A DNA stretch of 64,000 nucleotides. Source: an uncultured Blautia sp. GTDB lineage: Bacteria; Bacillota; Clostridia; Lachnospirales; Lachnospiraceae. The DNA lies in contig CAKRVL010000002.1 in NCBI GenBank assembly GCA_934408705.1, positions 1 to 64,000 on the forward strand, read 5' to 3'. Positions 1-8,253 of the stretch are shown one piece after another. Position 1 is the stretch's first letter. Every line of letters starts with the position of its first letter. The notes under the pieces are model-generated. The model was given only the letters and a program-made list of their open reading frames with translations, was not told where the DNA came from and searched no databases. The translations under genes and the position numbers were made by a program.

Positions 1-177
1 GGTATGCCAAAGAACATTCGTCCTATCATGGATTCCGCATTAGTTGCTATGGCTATGATGCAGGGTCTTACATCCGCGATTGTTAACCCTAACGACCTTC
101 GTCTTATGGAGACAATCAAATCCTGTGACGTATTTAAGGGCAACACCCTGTATGCTGATTCCTATCTTGAACTGTAA
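1..177 (+). CDS. acsE: Methyltetrahydrofolate:corrinoid iron-sulfur protein methyltransferase, C-terminal end (partial)
   Basis: Only the last 58 codons are present; the frame is open from base 1 and stops with TAA at 175-177. The residues resemble the last helices of the DHPS-like TIM barrel of pterin-binding methyltransferases, including an A-I-V-N-P segment near residue 29. In acetogens this enzyme moves the methyl group of 5-methyl-THF to the cobalt of the corrinoid iron-sulfur protein. The assignment to AcsE rests partly on the next genes (corrinoid activator, DUF3786 protein, fhs, fchA, folD), which are the folate branch of the Wood-Ljungdahl pathway. A related corrinoid methyltransferase such as an MtgA-type enzyme cannot be excluded from this fragment. 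A terminator follows 40 bases after the stop. Confidence 0.7.
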   Translation, partial: GMPKNIRPIMDSALVAMAMMQGLTSAIVNPNDLRLMETIKSCDVFKGNTLYADSYLEL

Positions 178-217
178 TCAGACATTTCTGTGTTATAAAT
201 AGGGATGTGAGCGACAT

Positions 218-252
218 AAAGGGGCTGGGGCTTTGGCCTCAGTCCCTTTTTC
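218..252 (+). terminator. Rho-independent terminator after the methyltransferase gene
   Basis: A ten-base-pair stem (AAAGGGGCTG pairing with CAGTCCCTTT, one G-U pair) encloses a GC-rich loop and runs into a T tract. It sits between the methyltransferase stop and the RACo start, so RACo is probably reached by read-through or by a promoter not recognised here. Confidence 0.8.
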
Positions 253-309
253 TAACGAATAAGAATGTCTGTTTTGGCAGATATACCATATGAGAAAGGT
301 GAGTGCCGG

Positions 310-2253
310 ATGTTTAAGGTTACATTTTCTTTTGAAGATGGCAGTGTGGTAGAGCATTTTGCCAATGCGGGGGACAATTTACTAGAATTAGCGAGAGAGG
401 CCAACGTGGCCATAGACGCTCCATGCTCCGGAAATGCTTCTTGCGGAAAGTGCCGGGTGCAGTTAAAAAAAGGAGAACTGGATAGCAAGAAAACCTTGCA
501 TATCAGTGATGAGGAATATCAGAATGGGTGGCGTCTTGCCTGCGTAAGTAAGATTTGCGCAGATGTGACTGTGCTTGTACCTGATATTGCATCTGCATAC
601 AAGAGCAGAATGAAGGTTGCTGATCTCAGCTCAAAAGAGGAAATTGCCATTTTTGAAAATTCAAAAAGAGACGTAGAAATGACCGGTATTGAGCTCAGAA
701 ACAGTTTGGATGTAATCGAATTGGATATGGAAGAACCCAGTCTGGATGATACTATGCCGGATAATGAGCGCCTTACAAGAGCTTTAAAGAAATACATGAA
801 TCTGAAACAGGTAAGAATTCCTTACGCTGTATTAAGAAAATTACCGGATGTACTCCGGGAAAATCATTTTAAGGTAAAATGTGTGGTTCGTACTGCGCCA
901 AACGATCTTTTCGTATATGATATTTTCGGAAAGAACGAAGAAGTGGTAGTAGGCGGACTTGCAGTGGATATTGGTACCACAACTGTTTCTGCAGTGCTGA
1001 TCAACATGGAGACAGGAGAAATCCTTGCCAAGGCTTCTTCCGGAAATGGACAGATCCGTTTTGGAGCTGATGTTATCAACCGTATTATTGAACAACAGAA
1101 ACCAGGCGGCAGGAAGAAACTGCAAGATGCAGTAATTAAAGAGACAATCAATCCAATGATCGCACAGATGTGTAAAAGTGCAGGTATTCCAGCCAGCCAT
1201 ATTTACAGAATGTCTGTGGGAGCAAATACAACAATGAATCATCTGTTTGCCGGAATAAATGCGGATCCGGTTCGTATGGAACCATATATTCCTGCATTCT
1301 TCAAGACCAATTCCCTTTTTGCTTCCGATGTGGGAATTGCCATCAATAAAGATGCGCATATTATTATTGCGCCAAATATCGGAAGCTATGTAGGTGGTGA
1401 TATCACTGCCGGAACTTTAGTAAGTATGATCTGGAACAGGCCGGAGTTTTCTCTTTTTATTGACCTTGGTACCAACGGAGAGCTGGTATTTGGTAACTCT
1501 GACTTTATGATGAGCTGTGCATGCTCCGCAGGACCAGCTTTTGAGGGCGGTGATATCAGCTGTGGTATGCGTGCAACAGATGGCGCAATTGAAGCCTGTA
1601 CAATTGACAAAGAGACTATGGAGCCCATATATAAGGTGGTTGGTGAACCAGGTACTAAGCCAGTGGGACTTTGCGGTTCCGGAATCATTGATGTGATCAG
1701 TGAGCTTTTCATGTGTGGAATTATCAATCCCAAGGGAAAATTTGTCCGTGAGGGTGAGAGAATCCGTCACGATAAATATGGAATGGGAAGTTATGTGATC
1801 GCATTTGAGAACGAAGCGGGCTCTGTGAAAGATGTTGAGATCACAGAGGTTGATATTGATAATTTCATCCGTGCCAAAGGTGCAATCTTCTCAGCAATCA
1901 GAACTATGATAAACAGTCTTGATTTTGATGTGAGCATGATTGATGATGTTTATGTCGCCGGAGGTATCGGAAGTGGAATCAATATGAGGAATGCTGTCAA
2001 TATTGGAATGTTTCCGGATATTCCTCTGGAGAAATTCCATTATATCGGCAATTCTTCACTTACAGGCTCTTATCTGATGCTTCTTTCTACAGGGGCAGAG
2101 AAGAAGACTTATGAGCTTGCTGCAAACATGACATATATGGAGCTTTCTACAGTGCCAACTTATATGGACGAATTTGTTGGGGCATGTTTTATCCCTCATA
2201 CAGATACCGGAATGTTCCCGGATGTTATGAATGACTTACAGAACAGGAAGTAA
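310..2253 (+). CDS. Corrinoid activation/regeneration protein RACo (ASKHA ATPase with N-terminal [2Fe-2S] domain)
   Basis: Reactivates the corrinoid iron-sulfur protein by ATP-driven reduction of oxidised Co(II) to Co(I). The N-terminal 100 residues are a plant-type [2Fe-2S] ferredoxin domain with Cys ligands in CSGNASCGKC and a fourth Cys about 35 residues later. A linker follows, then an ASKHA-type ATPase core from about residue 215 (GLAVDIGTTTVS phosphate loop, later FIDLGTNGELV and YVAGGIGSG). The length of 647 residues fits the family. I start at the ATG at 310 because AAAGGTGAG lies 8 bases upstream; an in-frame ATG at 265 adds 15 residues with no good ribosome binding site. The next gene starts 4 bases after the stop, so the two are probably cotranscribed. 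Confidence 0.88.
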   Translation: MFKVTFSFEDGSVVEHFANAGDNLLELAREANVAIDAPCSGNASCGKCRVQLKKGELDSKKTLHISDEEYQNGWRLACVSKICADVTVLVPDIASAYKSRMKVADLSSKEEIAIFENSKRDVEMTGIELRNSLDVIELDMEEPSLDDTMPDNERLTRALKKYMNLKQVRIPYAVLRKLPDVLRENHFKVKCVVRTAPNDLFVYDIFGKNEEVVVGGLAVDIGTTTVSAVLINMETGEILAKASSGNGQIRFGADVINRIIEQQKPGGRKKLQDAVIKETINPMIAQMCKSAGIPASHIYRMSVGANTTMNHLFAGINADPVRMEPYIPAFFKTNSLFASDVGIAINKDAHIIIAPNIGSYVGGDITAGTLVSMIWNRPEFSLFIDLGTNGELVFGNSDFMMSCACSAGPAFEGGDISCGMRATDGAIEACTIDKETMEPIYKVVGEPGTKPVGLCGSGIIDVISELFMCGIINPKGKFVREGERIRHDKYGMGSYVIAFENEAGSVKDVEITEVDIDNFIRAKGAIFSAIRTMINSLDFDVSMIDDVYVAGGIGSGINMRNAVNIGMFPDIPLEKFHYIGNSSLTGSYLMLLSTGAEKKTYELAANMTYMELSTVPTYMDEFVGACFIPHTDTGMFPDVMNDLQNRK

Positions 2254-2257
2254 TAAA

Positions 2258-2926
2258 ATGCCATTTACAATTGATGACTTAAATTACGATAAAGACAGCA
2301 AAGAGAGAATGCCATGGGAGCATTATCTTGAGCTGTATGCAAAAGCTGATCCCCGGGAGATCGCAGCCAGACTTTCTATTCCATATGATGAGGAAACCAG
2401 GGATTTTACTCTTGCTTTTCTGGGATCCGACTATAAGATCTCATTCCCGGATTTTCAGGTAAAGCATATAGCAGATGAGAAAAAATGCTATCCTCTGGAG
2501 GATATGATCTATGCAAAGATCCTTACCATTCGTTTTCTGTTAAATGGTTCCAATTCTTCGGGAACCGGCAGGTTTAAGACTTACCGGGAGATGCCCTGGG
2601 GAGAGGTGTATCTGCGACAGTTTGACGGACGCTGTATCAAACGACTTGCTTTTACGTATGGAAACAGACTGAATGATTTCAGGCTTGTTATGGAGCATAT
2701 GAACTGTACTCCGGTAAAACATGGGGATGTTGCATATGAATTGTCTATTTATCCTGGATATCAGATTCAGATGATTCTGTGGGAGGGGGATGATGAATTT
2801 CCACCATCTTCCCAGATCCTGTTTTCCGATAATTTCCCGGTAACCTTTGCCGCGGAAGATATGGCGGTTATGGGAGATGTAATCATCGGTTCTTTAAAAG
2901 CTTTTCTGAAAGCTGCTAAAGAATAA
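2258..2926 (+). CDS. DUF3786 domain protein of acetogen C1 clusters
   Basis: A 222-residue soluble protein that matches, by recall, the DUF3786 family found in Wood-Ljungdahl gene clusters; its function is not established. It has no signal peptide, no transmembrane segment and no cysteine cluster. The recognisable core runs from about residue 70 (FPLED-type segment, seen as YPLEDMIYAKIL) through GRFKTYREMPWGEVY to an acidic WEGDDEFPPSSQILF motif and a final helix. The start at 2258 follows an AGGAAG site and lies 4 bases after the RACo stop; an earlier in-frame start overlaps RACo and is not needed. Tight linkage to RACo suggests a role in corrinoid protein handling, which is inference. Confidence 0.75.
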   Translation: MPFTIDDLNYDKDSKERMPWEHYLELYAKADPREIAARLSIPYDEETRDFTLAFLGSDYKISFPDFQVKHIADEKKCYPLEDMIYAKILTIRFLLNGSNSSGTGRFKTYREMPWGEVYLRQFDGRCIKRLAFTYGNRLNDFRLVMEHMNCTPVKHGDVAYELSIYPGYQIQMILWEGDDEFPPSSQILFSDNFPVTFAAEDMAVMGDVIIGSLKAFLKAAKE

Positions 2927-2978
2927 TAAGATTAAAGCAGGGACAGACCTGTTTTGATAAATGCAAAATAAGCGGAGG

Positions 2979-3002
2979 CGTCCTGCCGTTACGGCGGTGA
3001 CG
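2979..3002 (+). other. Stem-loop just upstream of the fhs ribosome binding site
   Basis: CGTCCTGCCG pairs with CGGCGGTGACG around a TTA loop, leaving roughly ten pairs with one mismatch. No T tract follows, so it is not a terminator. It lies 5 bases before AAGGAGG and may stabilise or insulate the fhs message. Confidence 0.5.
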
Positions 3003-3022
3003 TAAAAAGGAGGTAAGTTACA

Positions 3023-4708
3023 ATGGGATACAAGAGTGACATTGAAATTGCACAGGAATGTGAAATGCAGCCTATTACCCAGATTGCAGAGAAAGCCGGT
3101 ATTGATGACAAATATCTGGAGCAGTATGGAAAGTATAAGGCAAAAATCGACTACAATCTTTTAAAAGAGAGCGATAAAAAAGACGGAAAACTGATCCTTG
3201 TAACAGCAATCAACCCAACACCAGCAGGTGAGGGTAAAACAACTACAACTGTAGGTCTTGCTGATGGAATGCAGAAGCTTGGTAAGAGCGTTATGGTTGC
3301 ACTTCGTGAGCCATCTCTTGGACCGGTATTTGGTGTTAAGGGTGGTGCTGCAGGCGGCGGATATGCACAGGTTGTTCCGATGGAAGATATCAACCTTCAT
3401 TTTACAGGTGATTTCCATGCTATCGGAGCTGCAAACAATCTTCTTGCAGCAATGATCGATAATCACATTTTCCAGGGTAACGCATTGAACATTGATCCAC
3501 GTAAGATCACATGGAGAAGATGTGTGGATATGAATGACCGTCAGCTTCGTAACGTAATTGATGGTCTCGGCGGAAGAACAAATGGTATGCCACGTGAAGA
3601 TGGATACGATATTACCGTTGCATCTGAGATCATGGCAGTTCTCTGTCTTGCAAGTGATATCAAAGATCTTAAGGAAAGACTTTCCAGAATCATCATCGGC
3701 TATACATATGGCAAACCATCAGAGCAGAAACCGGTAACAGCTGGTGATCTTCATGCAGAGGGTGCTATGACAGCACTTCTTAAGGATGCTCTGAAACCAA
3801 ACCTTGTTCAGACACTTGAGCATGTACCGGCAATCGTTCATGGCGGACCATTTGCAAATATTGCTCATGGATGTAATTCTGTAACAGCTACCAAAATGGC
3901 TTTGAAGCTTGCTGATTATGCAATTACAGAGGCTGGATTCGGTGCTGACCTTGGTGCAGAGAAATTCCTTGATATCAAGTGTCGTATGGCAGACCTTCAC
4001 CCAAGCGCAGTTGTAATCGTTGCGACTGTTCGTGCCCTTAAATACAACGGTGGTGTTCCGAAGGCTGAGCTGAATAACGAGAATCTTGAGGCTCTTGAGA
4101 AAGGTCTTCCGAACCTTCTGAAACATGTGAATAATATTAAGAATGTATACAAGCTTCCATGTGTTGTTGCTATTAATGCATTCCCGACAGATACCAAGGC
4201 AGAGCTTGACCTTGTTGAAGCAAAATGTAAAGAGCTTGGTGTTAATGTTGCTCTTTCTGAAGTATGGGCAAAGGGCGGCGAAGGCGGCCTGAAGCTTGCA
4301 GAAGAAGTAATCCGTCTTTGCGAAGAGCCAAATGATTTCTCATACTCTTATGAGCTTGAGGGATCTATTGAAGATAAGCTGAACCAGATTGTTCAGAAAA
4401 TCTATGGTGGTAAGAGAGTTGTTCTTACAGCAAATGCTCAGAAACAGGCAAAACAGCTTGAGGATCTTGGATTTGGCAATTGTCCGATCTGTGTTGCAAA
4501 GACACAGTACAGCTTAACAGATAATCAGACTAAGCTTGGTGCTCCTACAGATTTCGAAGTAACAGTACGTAACCTGAAAATCTCCGCAGGTGCAGGCTTC
4601 ATTGTTGCTCTGACAGGTGAGATTATGACCATGCCAGGTCTTCCGAAGGTTCCGGCAGCAGAGAGAATCGATGTTGACGAGACAGGAAAGATTACAGGCC
4701 TGTTCTAA
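3023..4708 (+). CDS. fhs: Formate-tetrahydrofolate ligase
   Basis: Makes 10-formyl-THF from formate, THF and ATP, the first folate-bound step of the methyl branch of acetogenesis. The protein is 561 residues, the usual family length, with the P-loop-like [14 protein letters not shown] near residue 60-75 and the [19 protein letters not shown] signature near residue 92-112, both highly diagnostic. An AAGGAGG site sits 7 bases upstream of the ATG. The codon choice is strongly biased (GTT, GCA, AAC, CGT frequent), as expected for an abundant enzyme. fchA and folD follow in the same direction, giving three consecutive pathway steps. Confidence 0.97.
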   Translation: MGYKSDIEIAQECEMQPITQIAEKAGIDDKYLEQYGKYKAKIDYNLLKESDKKDGKLILVTAINPTPAGEGKTTTTVGLADGMQKLGKSVMVALREPSLGPVFGVKGGAAGGGYAQVVPMEDINLHFTGDFHAIGAANNLLAAMIDNHIFQGNALNIDPRKITWRRCVDMNDRQLRNVIDGLGGRTNGMPREDGYDITVASEIMAVLCLASDIKDLKERLSRIIIGYTYGKPSEQKPVTAGDLHAEGAMTALLKDALKPNLVQTLEHVPAIVHGGPFANIAHGCNSVTATKMALKLADYAITEAGFGADLGAEKFLDIKCRMADLHPSAVVIVATVRALKYNGGVPKAELNNENLEALEKGLPNLLKHVNNIKNVYKLPCVVAINAFPTDTKAELDLVEAKCKELGVNVALSEVWAKGGEGGLKLAEEVIRLCEEPNDFSYSYELEGSIEDKLNQIVQKIYGGKRVVLTANAQKQAKQLEDLGFGNCPICVAKTQYSLTDNQTKLGAPTDFEVTVRNLKISAGAGFIVALTGEIMTMPGLPKVPAAERIDVDETGKITGLF

Positions 4709-4722
4709 TTAAATGGGCATAT

Positions 4723-4815
4723 CATATCGTCTGTGTACGATATGGTAATGACTGAACTCCAGACGGGGAAAACTCCGTCTGGATTCACGAATATCGCGGT
4801 TTATATGATATACCG
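4723..4815 (+). other. Three consecutive stem-loops in the fhs-fchA gap
   Basis: Hairpin 1 (4723-4744) is CATATCGT/ACGATATG, a perfect 8-bp stem. Hairpin 2 (4758-4783) is TCCAGACGG/CCGTCTGGA, a perfect 9-bp stem. Hairpin 3 (4797-4815) is CGGT-TAT against ATA-ACCG with one mismatch. None is followed by a T tract. They occupy most of the 138-base gap inside what looks like one operon, so mRNA processing or differential stability is more likely than termination. Confidence 0.6.
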
Positions 4816-4846
4816 TAATGAACAAGAACGATAAGGAGACAACAAA

Positions 4847-5476
4847 ATGGGATTTTCAACAAGTACATGCACAGAATTTGTAGAAGTTCTTGCTTCTAAA
4901 GCCCCGGTTCCAGGCGGCGGTGGAGCATCTGCACTGGTAGGTGCGGTAGGAACTGCTCTCGGCAACATGGTAGGAAGCCTTACTGTCGGTAAAAAGAAAT
5001 ATGCAGATGTTGAGGAAGAAATGTGGGAGCTGAAGGGCAAATGCGATCAGCTTCAGAAAGATTTTCTTCGTCTTATTGAGCGTGATGCAGAAGTGTTCGA
5101 GCCTCTTTCCAAAGCATATGGAATGCCGAAGGAAACAGAAGAAGAGAAAGCTGAGAAAGCAAGAGTTATGGCAATCGTTTTAAAGGATGCCTGCTCTGTA
5201 CCTATGGAGATCATGGAGAAATGCTGTGAGGCACTTGATCTGATAAAGGAGTTTGCTGCAAAAGGCTCCAAGCTTGCTATCAGTGATGCAGGTGTAGCTG
5301 CAACCTTCTGTAAAGCTGCATTAAAGGGTGCAAGCCTGAATGTTTATATCAACACAAAATCTATGGCAGACAGAGAATATGCAGAAGAGCTGAATGCAAA
5401 GGCAGACGCAATGCTTGAAAAATATTGCAAGCTTGCAGATGAAACATTTGACAGCGTGCTTGCTAGATTGAAATAA
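4847..5476 (+). CDS. fchA: Methenyl-THF cyclohydrolase / formiminotransferase-cyclodeaminase family protein
   Basis: A 209-residue helical protein of the FTCD C-terminal domain family. The APVPGGGGASALVGAVGTALGNMVGSL region (residues 19-45) is the family signature. In clostridial acetogens a stand-alone member provides methenyl-THF cyclohydrolase (FchA) next to fhs and folD, as here. True cyclodeaminase activity for histidine breakdown is less likely given the neighbours. The start follows AAGGAGA with 9 bases spacing. Confidence 0.88.
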   Translation: MGFSTSTCTEFVEVLASKAPVPGGGGASALVGAVGTALGNMVGSLTVGKKKYADVEEEMWELKGKCDQLQKDFLRLIERDAEVFEPLSKAYGMPKETEEEKAEKARVMAIVLKDACSVPMEIMEKCCEALDLIKEFAAKGSKLAISDAGVAATFCKAALKGASLNVYINTKSMADREYAEELNAKADAMLEKYCKLADETFDSVLARLK

Positions 5477-5509
5477 AATTCACTAGGTAATATAAGGAGA
5501 TCATTTAAA

Positions 5510-6364
5510 ATGGCTAAACAGTTATTAGGTAAGGAAGTAACTGCTGCATTAAACGAGCGTATTAAAGGTAATGTTGCAGCACTTCAGGAAAAAGGCGTTA
5601 ACCCAACACTTTGCATTATCCGCGTAGGTGAGAACCCAAGTGATATTTCCTATGAGAAAGGCGCAACAAAGCGTTGCGAGACTTTAGGAGTTGCCTGTGA
5701 GAAAATTCTTCTTCCTGAAGATGTAGCTCAGGAAGAGCTTCTTGCAGTAATTGACAAGGTAAACAAAGATGATCATATTCACGGCGTTCTCCTGTTCCGT
5801 CCGCTTCCGAAACACCTGGATCAGGCAGTAATCGAGAATGCACTTGCTCCTGAGAAAGACGTTGACTGTATGACAGATCTTTCCATGTCTGGTGTTTTTA
5901 CAGGCAAGAAGATTGGTTTCCCACCATGTACACCACAGGCATGTATGGAAATTCTGGATCATTATGGAATCGACTGCACAGGTAAGAAAGCTGTTGTGAT
6001 CGGAAGAAGTCTTGTTGTTGGTAAACCAGCTGCAATGATGCTTGTTAAGAAAAACGCAACTGTAACCATCTGCCATACAAGAACAGTTGATATGCCATCT
6101 GTAGCTCGTGAAGCAGACATCATCATCGTAGCAGCAGGCCGTGCAGGTGTTGTAGGCGCTGAATATGTTAAAGAAGGTCAGATCATTATTGATGTTGGAA
6201 TTAACGTAAATGCAGAAGGCAAGCTTTGTGGAGATGTTGATTACGCAGCAGTAGAGCCAATCGTAGATGCTATCACACCAGTTCCTGGCGGAGTTGGAAG
6301 TGTTACAACATCTGTTCTGGTAGGACATGTTGTTGAAGCAGCAATGCGTAAAGTAAATGCATAA
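5510..6364 (+). CDS. folD: Bifunctional methylene-THF dehydrogenase / methenyl-THF cyclohydrolase
   Basis: Interconverts 10-formyl-, 5,10-methenyl- and 5,10-methylene-THF with NAD(P). The 284-residue length and motifs are typical: the SYEKGATKRCETLG segment with the catalytic Lys near residue 50, the HGVLLFRPLPKHLD loop near residue 90, the Rossmann GRSLVVGKPAAMML near residue 167, and the C-terminal PVPGGVGSVTTSVL. It begins 33 bases after fchA with an AAGGAG site and is the last gene before a strong terminator. MetF/MetV, needed to reach methyl-THF, is not in the window. Confidence 0.96.
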   Translation: MAKQLLGKEVTAALNERIKGNVAALQEKGVNPTLCIIRVGENPSDISYEKGATKRCETLGVACEKILLPEDVAQEELLAVIDKVNKDDHIHGVLLFRPLPKHLDQAVIENALAPEKDVDCMTDLSMSGVFTGKKIGFPPCTPQACMEILDHYGIDCTGKKAVVIGRSLVVGKPAAMMLVKKNATVTICHTRTVDMPSVAREADIIIVAAGRAGVVGAEYVKEGQIIIDVGINVNAEGKLCGDVDYAAVEPIVDAITPVPGGVGSVTTSVLVGHVVEAAMRKVNA

Positions 6365-6439
6365 TTCCTGATCGGATTATAAATCAGATTATATATGAAA
6401 TGATGTACGAAAGTACATTATGTGTCCAAGCATAAAAGA

Positions 6440-6467
6440 AGCTCTCTGGGAAACCGGAGGGCTTTTT
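6440..6467 (+). terminator. Terminator closing the C1 operon
   Basis: AGCTCTCTGG pairs with CCGGAGGGCT around a GAAA tetraloop (10 bp, two G-U pairs) and is followed by TTTTT. A smaller perfect hairpin, ATGTAC-GAAA-GTACAT, lies at 6403-6418 between it and folD. Confidence 0.9.
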
Positions 6468-6501
6468 AGAAGCTAAAAAATATTTTGATACGGCAAAAAA
6501 A

Positions 6502-6530
6502 TTGCTTTTCTCTTAAAAATATTGTATCAT
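6502..6530 (+). promoter_or_regulatory. Sigma-A promoter of the MOSC-moaA pair
   Basis: TTGCTT at 6502-6507, a 17-base spacer, and TATCAT at 6525-6530, 32 bases before the MOSC start codon. It lies directly after the folD terminator. Confidence 0.6.
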
Positions 6531-6562
6531 AGGAAGTAACAGATATATGGAGGTCGTGAGAT

Positions 6563-6991
6563 ATGGGAAAAGTGATAGCTGTGAACATCAGTGAGAAACG
6601 AGGAACTCAGAAGGTCAATGTTCATACTGCGAAGCTGATCGAGAATTATGGGCTGGAGAAGGATGCCCACGCAGGGAACTGGCATCGCCAGGTCAGTCTT
6701 TTGTCCTATGAGAAAATAGAAGAATTCAAGGCAAAGGGAGCCCCCGTACAGGAAGGTGCTTTTGGAGAAAACCTCATTGTGCAGGGCTTTGATTTTAAGA
6801 CTCTGCCTGTTGGCACCAGGCTTAAATGCAACGATGTGATTTTGGAAATTACCCAGATTGGGAAGCAATGCCATAACGGATGTGAGATATTCCAGATTAT
6901 GGGGGAATGCATTATGCCAAAGGAAGGTGTGTTTGCCAGGGTACTCCACGGCGGCGTGATCTCTGAAGGAGATGAAATGGATTATGCTTGA
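6563..6991 (+). CDS. MOSC domain protein
   Basis: A 142-residue single-domain MOSC protein. MOSC domains bind or sort sulfur carried on cysteine for metal-sulfur cofactors such as the molybdenum cofactor. Visible family features are GLEKDAHAGNWHRQVSLLS (residues 31-49), the GAFGENLIVQG segment (67-77) and the conserved Cys-containing QCHNGCEI near residue 98. It overlaps moaA by 8 bases, and the two are translationally coupled, which supports a role in molybdopterin assembly or sulfuration. Stand-alone MOSC proteins are poorly characterised, so the exact job is open. Confidence 0.85.
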   Translation: MGKVIAVNISEKRGTQKVNVHTAKLIENYGLEKDAHAGNWHRQVSLLSYEKIEEFKAKGAPVQEGAFGENLIVQGFDFKTLPVGTRLKCNDVILEITQIGKQCHNGCEIFQIMGECIMPKEGVFARVLHGGVISEGDEMDYA

Positions 6992-7958
6992 TCAGTATGG
7001 AAGAAATATTGACTATATGCGTATTTCCCTTACAGACCGCTGTAATTTGCGGTGTATATATTGCATGCCCGAGGAAGGAATCTGTCAGATTCCACGTACG
7101 GAGCTCCTTGATCAGGAGGAGATTCTCAAGATCAGCAGGCTTGCCAGTGAACTTGGGATTTCCCGTATTAAGCTTACAGGCGGTGAACCATTGGTGCGCA
7201 GGATCTGTGTGCCCCTTGTAAAAGAATTAAAAGCGCTTCCGGGAATTAGGCAGGTGACACTGACTACCAATGGTATTCTACTGAAAGAGCAGCTGCCGGG
7301 GCTTATGGAAGCCGGTCTGGATGCACTGAATATCAGTCTGGATACCCTGAATCCAGAGAATTTCCAGAAGATTACCAGACATAATGAGCTGGACAGAACT
7401 CTCGAAGGGCTTGCGACAGCTTTATCTTACCAGTCCCTTAAGGTCAAGGTAAATTGTGTTCCCACTTTCCAGACAGATCAGGAGCTTTTACAGGTGGCAG
7501 CCCTTGCACGGGATAATCCTCTTCATGTGCGTTTTATTGAAATGATGCCCATCGGTCTTGGCAGGGAATTTACAGCGAGAGATGAAAAAAACGTAAAAGA
7601 TATTCTGAAAAAAGCCTATGGTCCTTTGACACCTGTATCAGAAATTCTTGGAAATGGCCCATGCCGTTACTATACTCTTGAAAAATTTTGCGGCAAAATA
7701 GGCTTTATCAGCGCCTTGTCCCATAAGTTTTGCCAGCAGTGTAACCGTGTGCGCCTTACTTCAACGGGATATCTGAAGGGATGTCTTCAGTTCCAAAATG
7801 GCGTGGATCTGAAGGTTCTTCTAAGGAATGGGGCATCTGATGAGATTTTGAAAAACGCTCTTCAAAAGGCTATTTTTGAAAAACCAGCAGGTCATAATTT
7901 TCAGGAAAAAAAGAACGGAAGAGAAGAATCCCATATTATGTCACAGATTGGCGGCTGA
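6984..7958 (+). CDS. moaA: GTP 3',8-cyclase MoaA (radical SAM, molybdenum cofactor)
   Basis: Radical SAM enzyme that converts GTP to 3',8-cyclo-GTP, the first step of molybdopterin synthesis. The N-terminal [4Fe-4S] motif is CNLRCIYC, followed by the SAM-binding TGGEP. The C-terminal cluster ligands are in KFCQQCNRVRLTSTGYLKGCL. The last residues are QIGG; the terminal double glycine is known to be needed for the cyclase reaction. I prefer the ATG at 6984 (protein start MLDQYGRNIDYMRIS, matching family N-termini); an ATG at 6972 adds four residues and abuts the AAGGAG site too closely. No other moa genes are nearby. Confidence 0.93.
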   Translation: MLDQYGRNIDYMRISLTDRCNLRCIYCMPEEGICQIPRTELLDQEEILKISRLASELGISRIKLTGGEPLVRRICVPLVKELKALPGIRQVTLTTNGILLKEQLPGLMEAGLDALNISLDTLNPENFQKITRHNELDRTLEGLATALSYQSLKVKVNCVPTFQTDQELLQVAALARDNPLHVRFIEMMPIGLGREFTARDEKNVKDILKKAYGPLTPVSEILGNGPCRYYTLEKFCGKIGFISALSHKFCQQCNRVRLTSTGYLKGCLQFQNGVDLKVLLRNGASDEILKNALQKAIFEKPAGHNFQEKKNGREESHIMSQIGG

Positions 7959-8110
7959 TAATAAATGAATTTTCAACAATACATGAAACCGGCTTTTTGG
8001 ATGTAGAAATATACATCTGACGATAGCAGGTTTTTGTCTGTCTAAACTCAGAAAGCAAAACACAAAATTATGCAAAAACATTGTTAATTAAAAGACTTTC
8101 AGTTAAAAGC

Positions 8111-8139
8111 TTGCCAAAATATACAAAAAATTATATAAT
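8111..8139 (+). promoter_or_regulatory. Sigma-A promoter of the hydCBA operon
   Basis: TTGCCA at 8111-8116, a 17-base spacer and a perfect TATAAT at 8134-8139. Transcription should start near 8146, giving a leader of about 108 bases. Confidence 0.75.
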
Positions 8140-8145
8140 TTTCAT

Positions 8146-8253
8146 ACAATAGTATCGAAGTTTATAAAAAAATAAGAAATGCCGGAGACCTTATGGTGAA
8201 ACATTCACAAAAGGGCCAGAGGTAGAACTGGCAAGTAAGGAGGATTAACAGTA
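8146..8253 (+). promoter_or_regulatory. Structured 5' leader of the hydrogenase operon
   Basis: The predicted leader contains GTGAA-ACA-TTCAC (8196-8208) and GCCAG-(8 nt)-CTGGC (8215-8232), the second ending 5 bases before the AAGGAGG site. I do not recognise a known riboswitch class. No intrinsic terminator is present, so any control would act on translation or stability. Confidence 0.4.

Larger units (their letters stand above)
7959..8253. other. Intergenic region between moaA and the hydrogenase operon
   Basis: 295 bases without a gene. After moaA there is only a weak hairpin (GATGT/ACATC near 8000-8020) and no convincing terminator. A half site TTGTTAATTAA at 8081-8091 resembles half of a clostridial Rex operator, but the second half is missing. 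The hydrogenase promoter and its leader RNA fill the right part. Confidence 0.6.

Noticed and set aside
265-309. Upstream ATG as the RACo start.
   Set aside because: It has no good ribosome binding site and adds 15 residues before the ferredoxin domain; the ATG at 310 has AAAGGTGAG at the right distance.
841-1359. Long open frames on the strand opposite real genes (for example opposite RACo, opposite 27272-28432 and 54117-55343).
   Set aside because: They lie wholly inside well-supported genes, have Cys/His/Ile-rich low-complexity products and no ribosome sites; they reflect codon bias of the true gene.
2979-3002. Tetrahydrofolate riboswitch before fhs.
   Set aside because: The leader holds one simple hairpin and none of the conserved folate riboswitch core that I know.
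8081-8091. Rex operator upstream of the hydrogenase operon.
   Set aside because: Only the left half TTGTTAA is present; no matching TTAACAA follows at the expected distance. Kept as a half site, not called as an operator.
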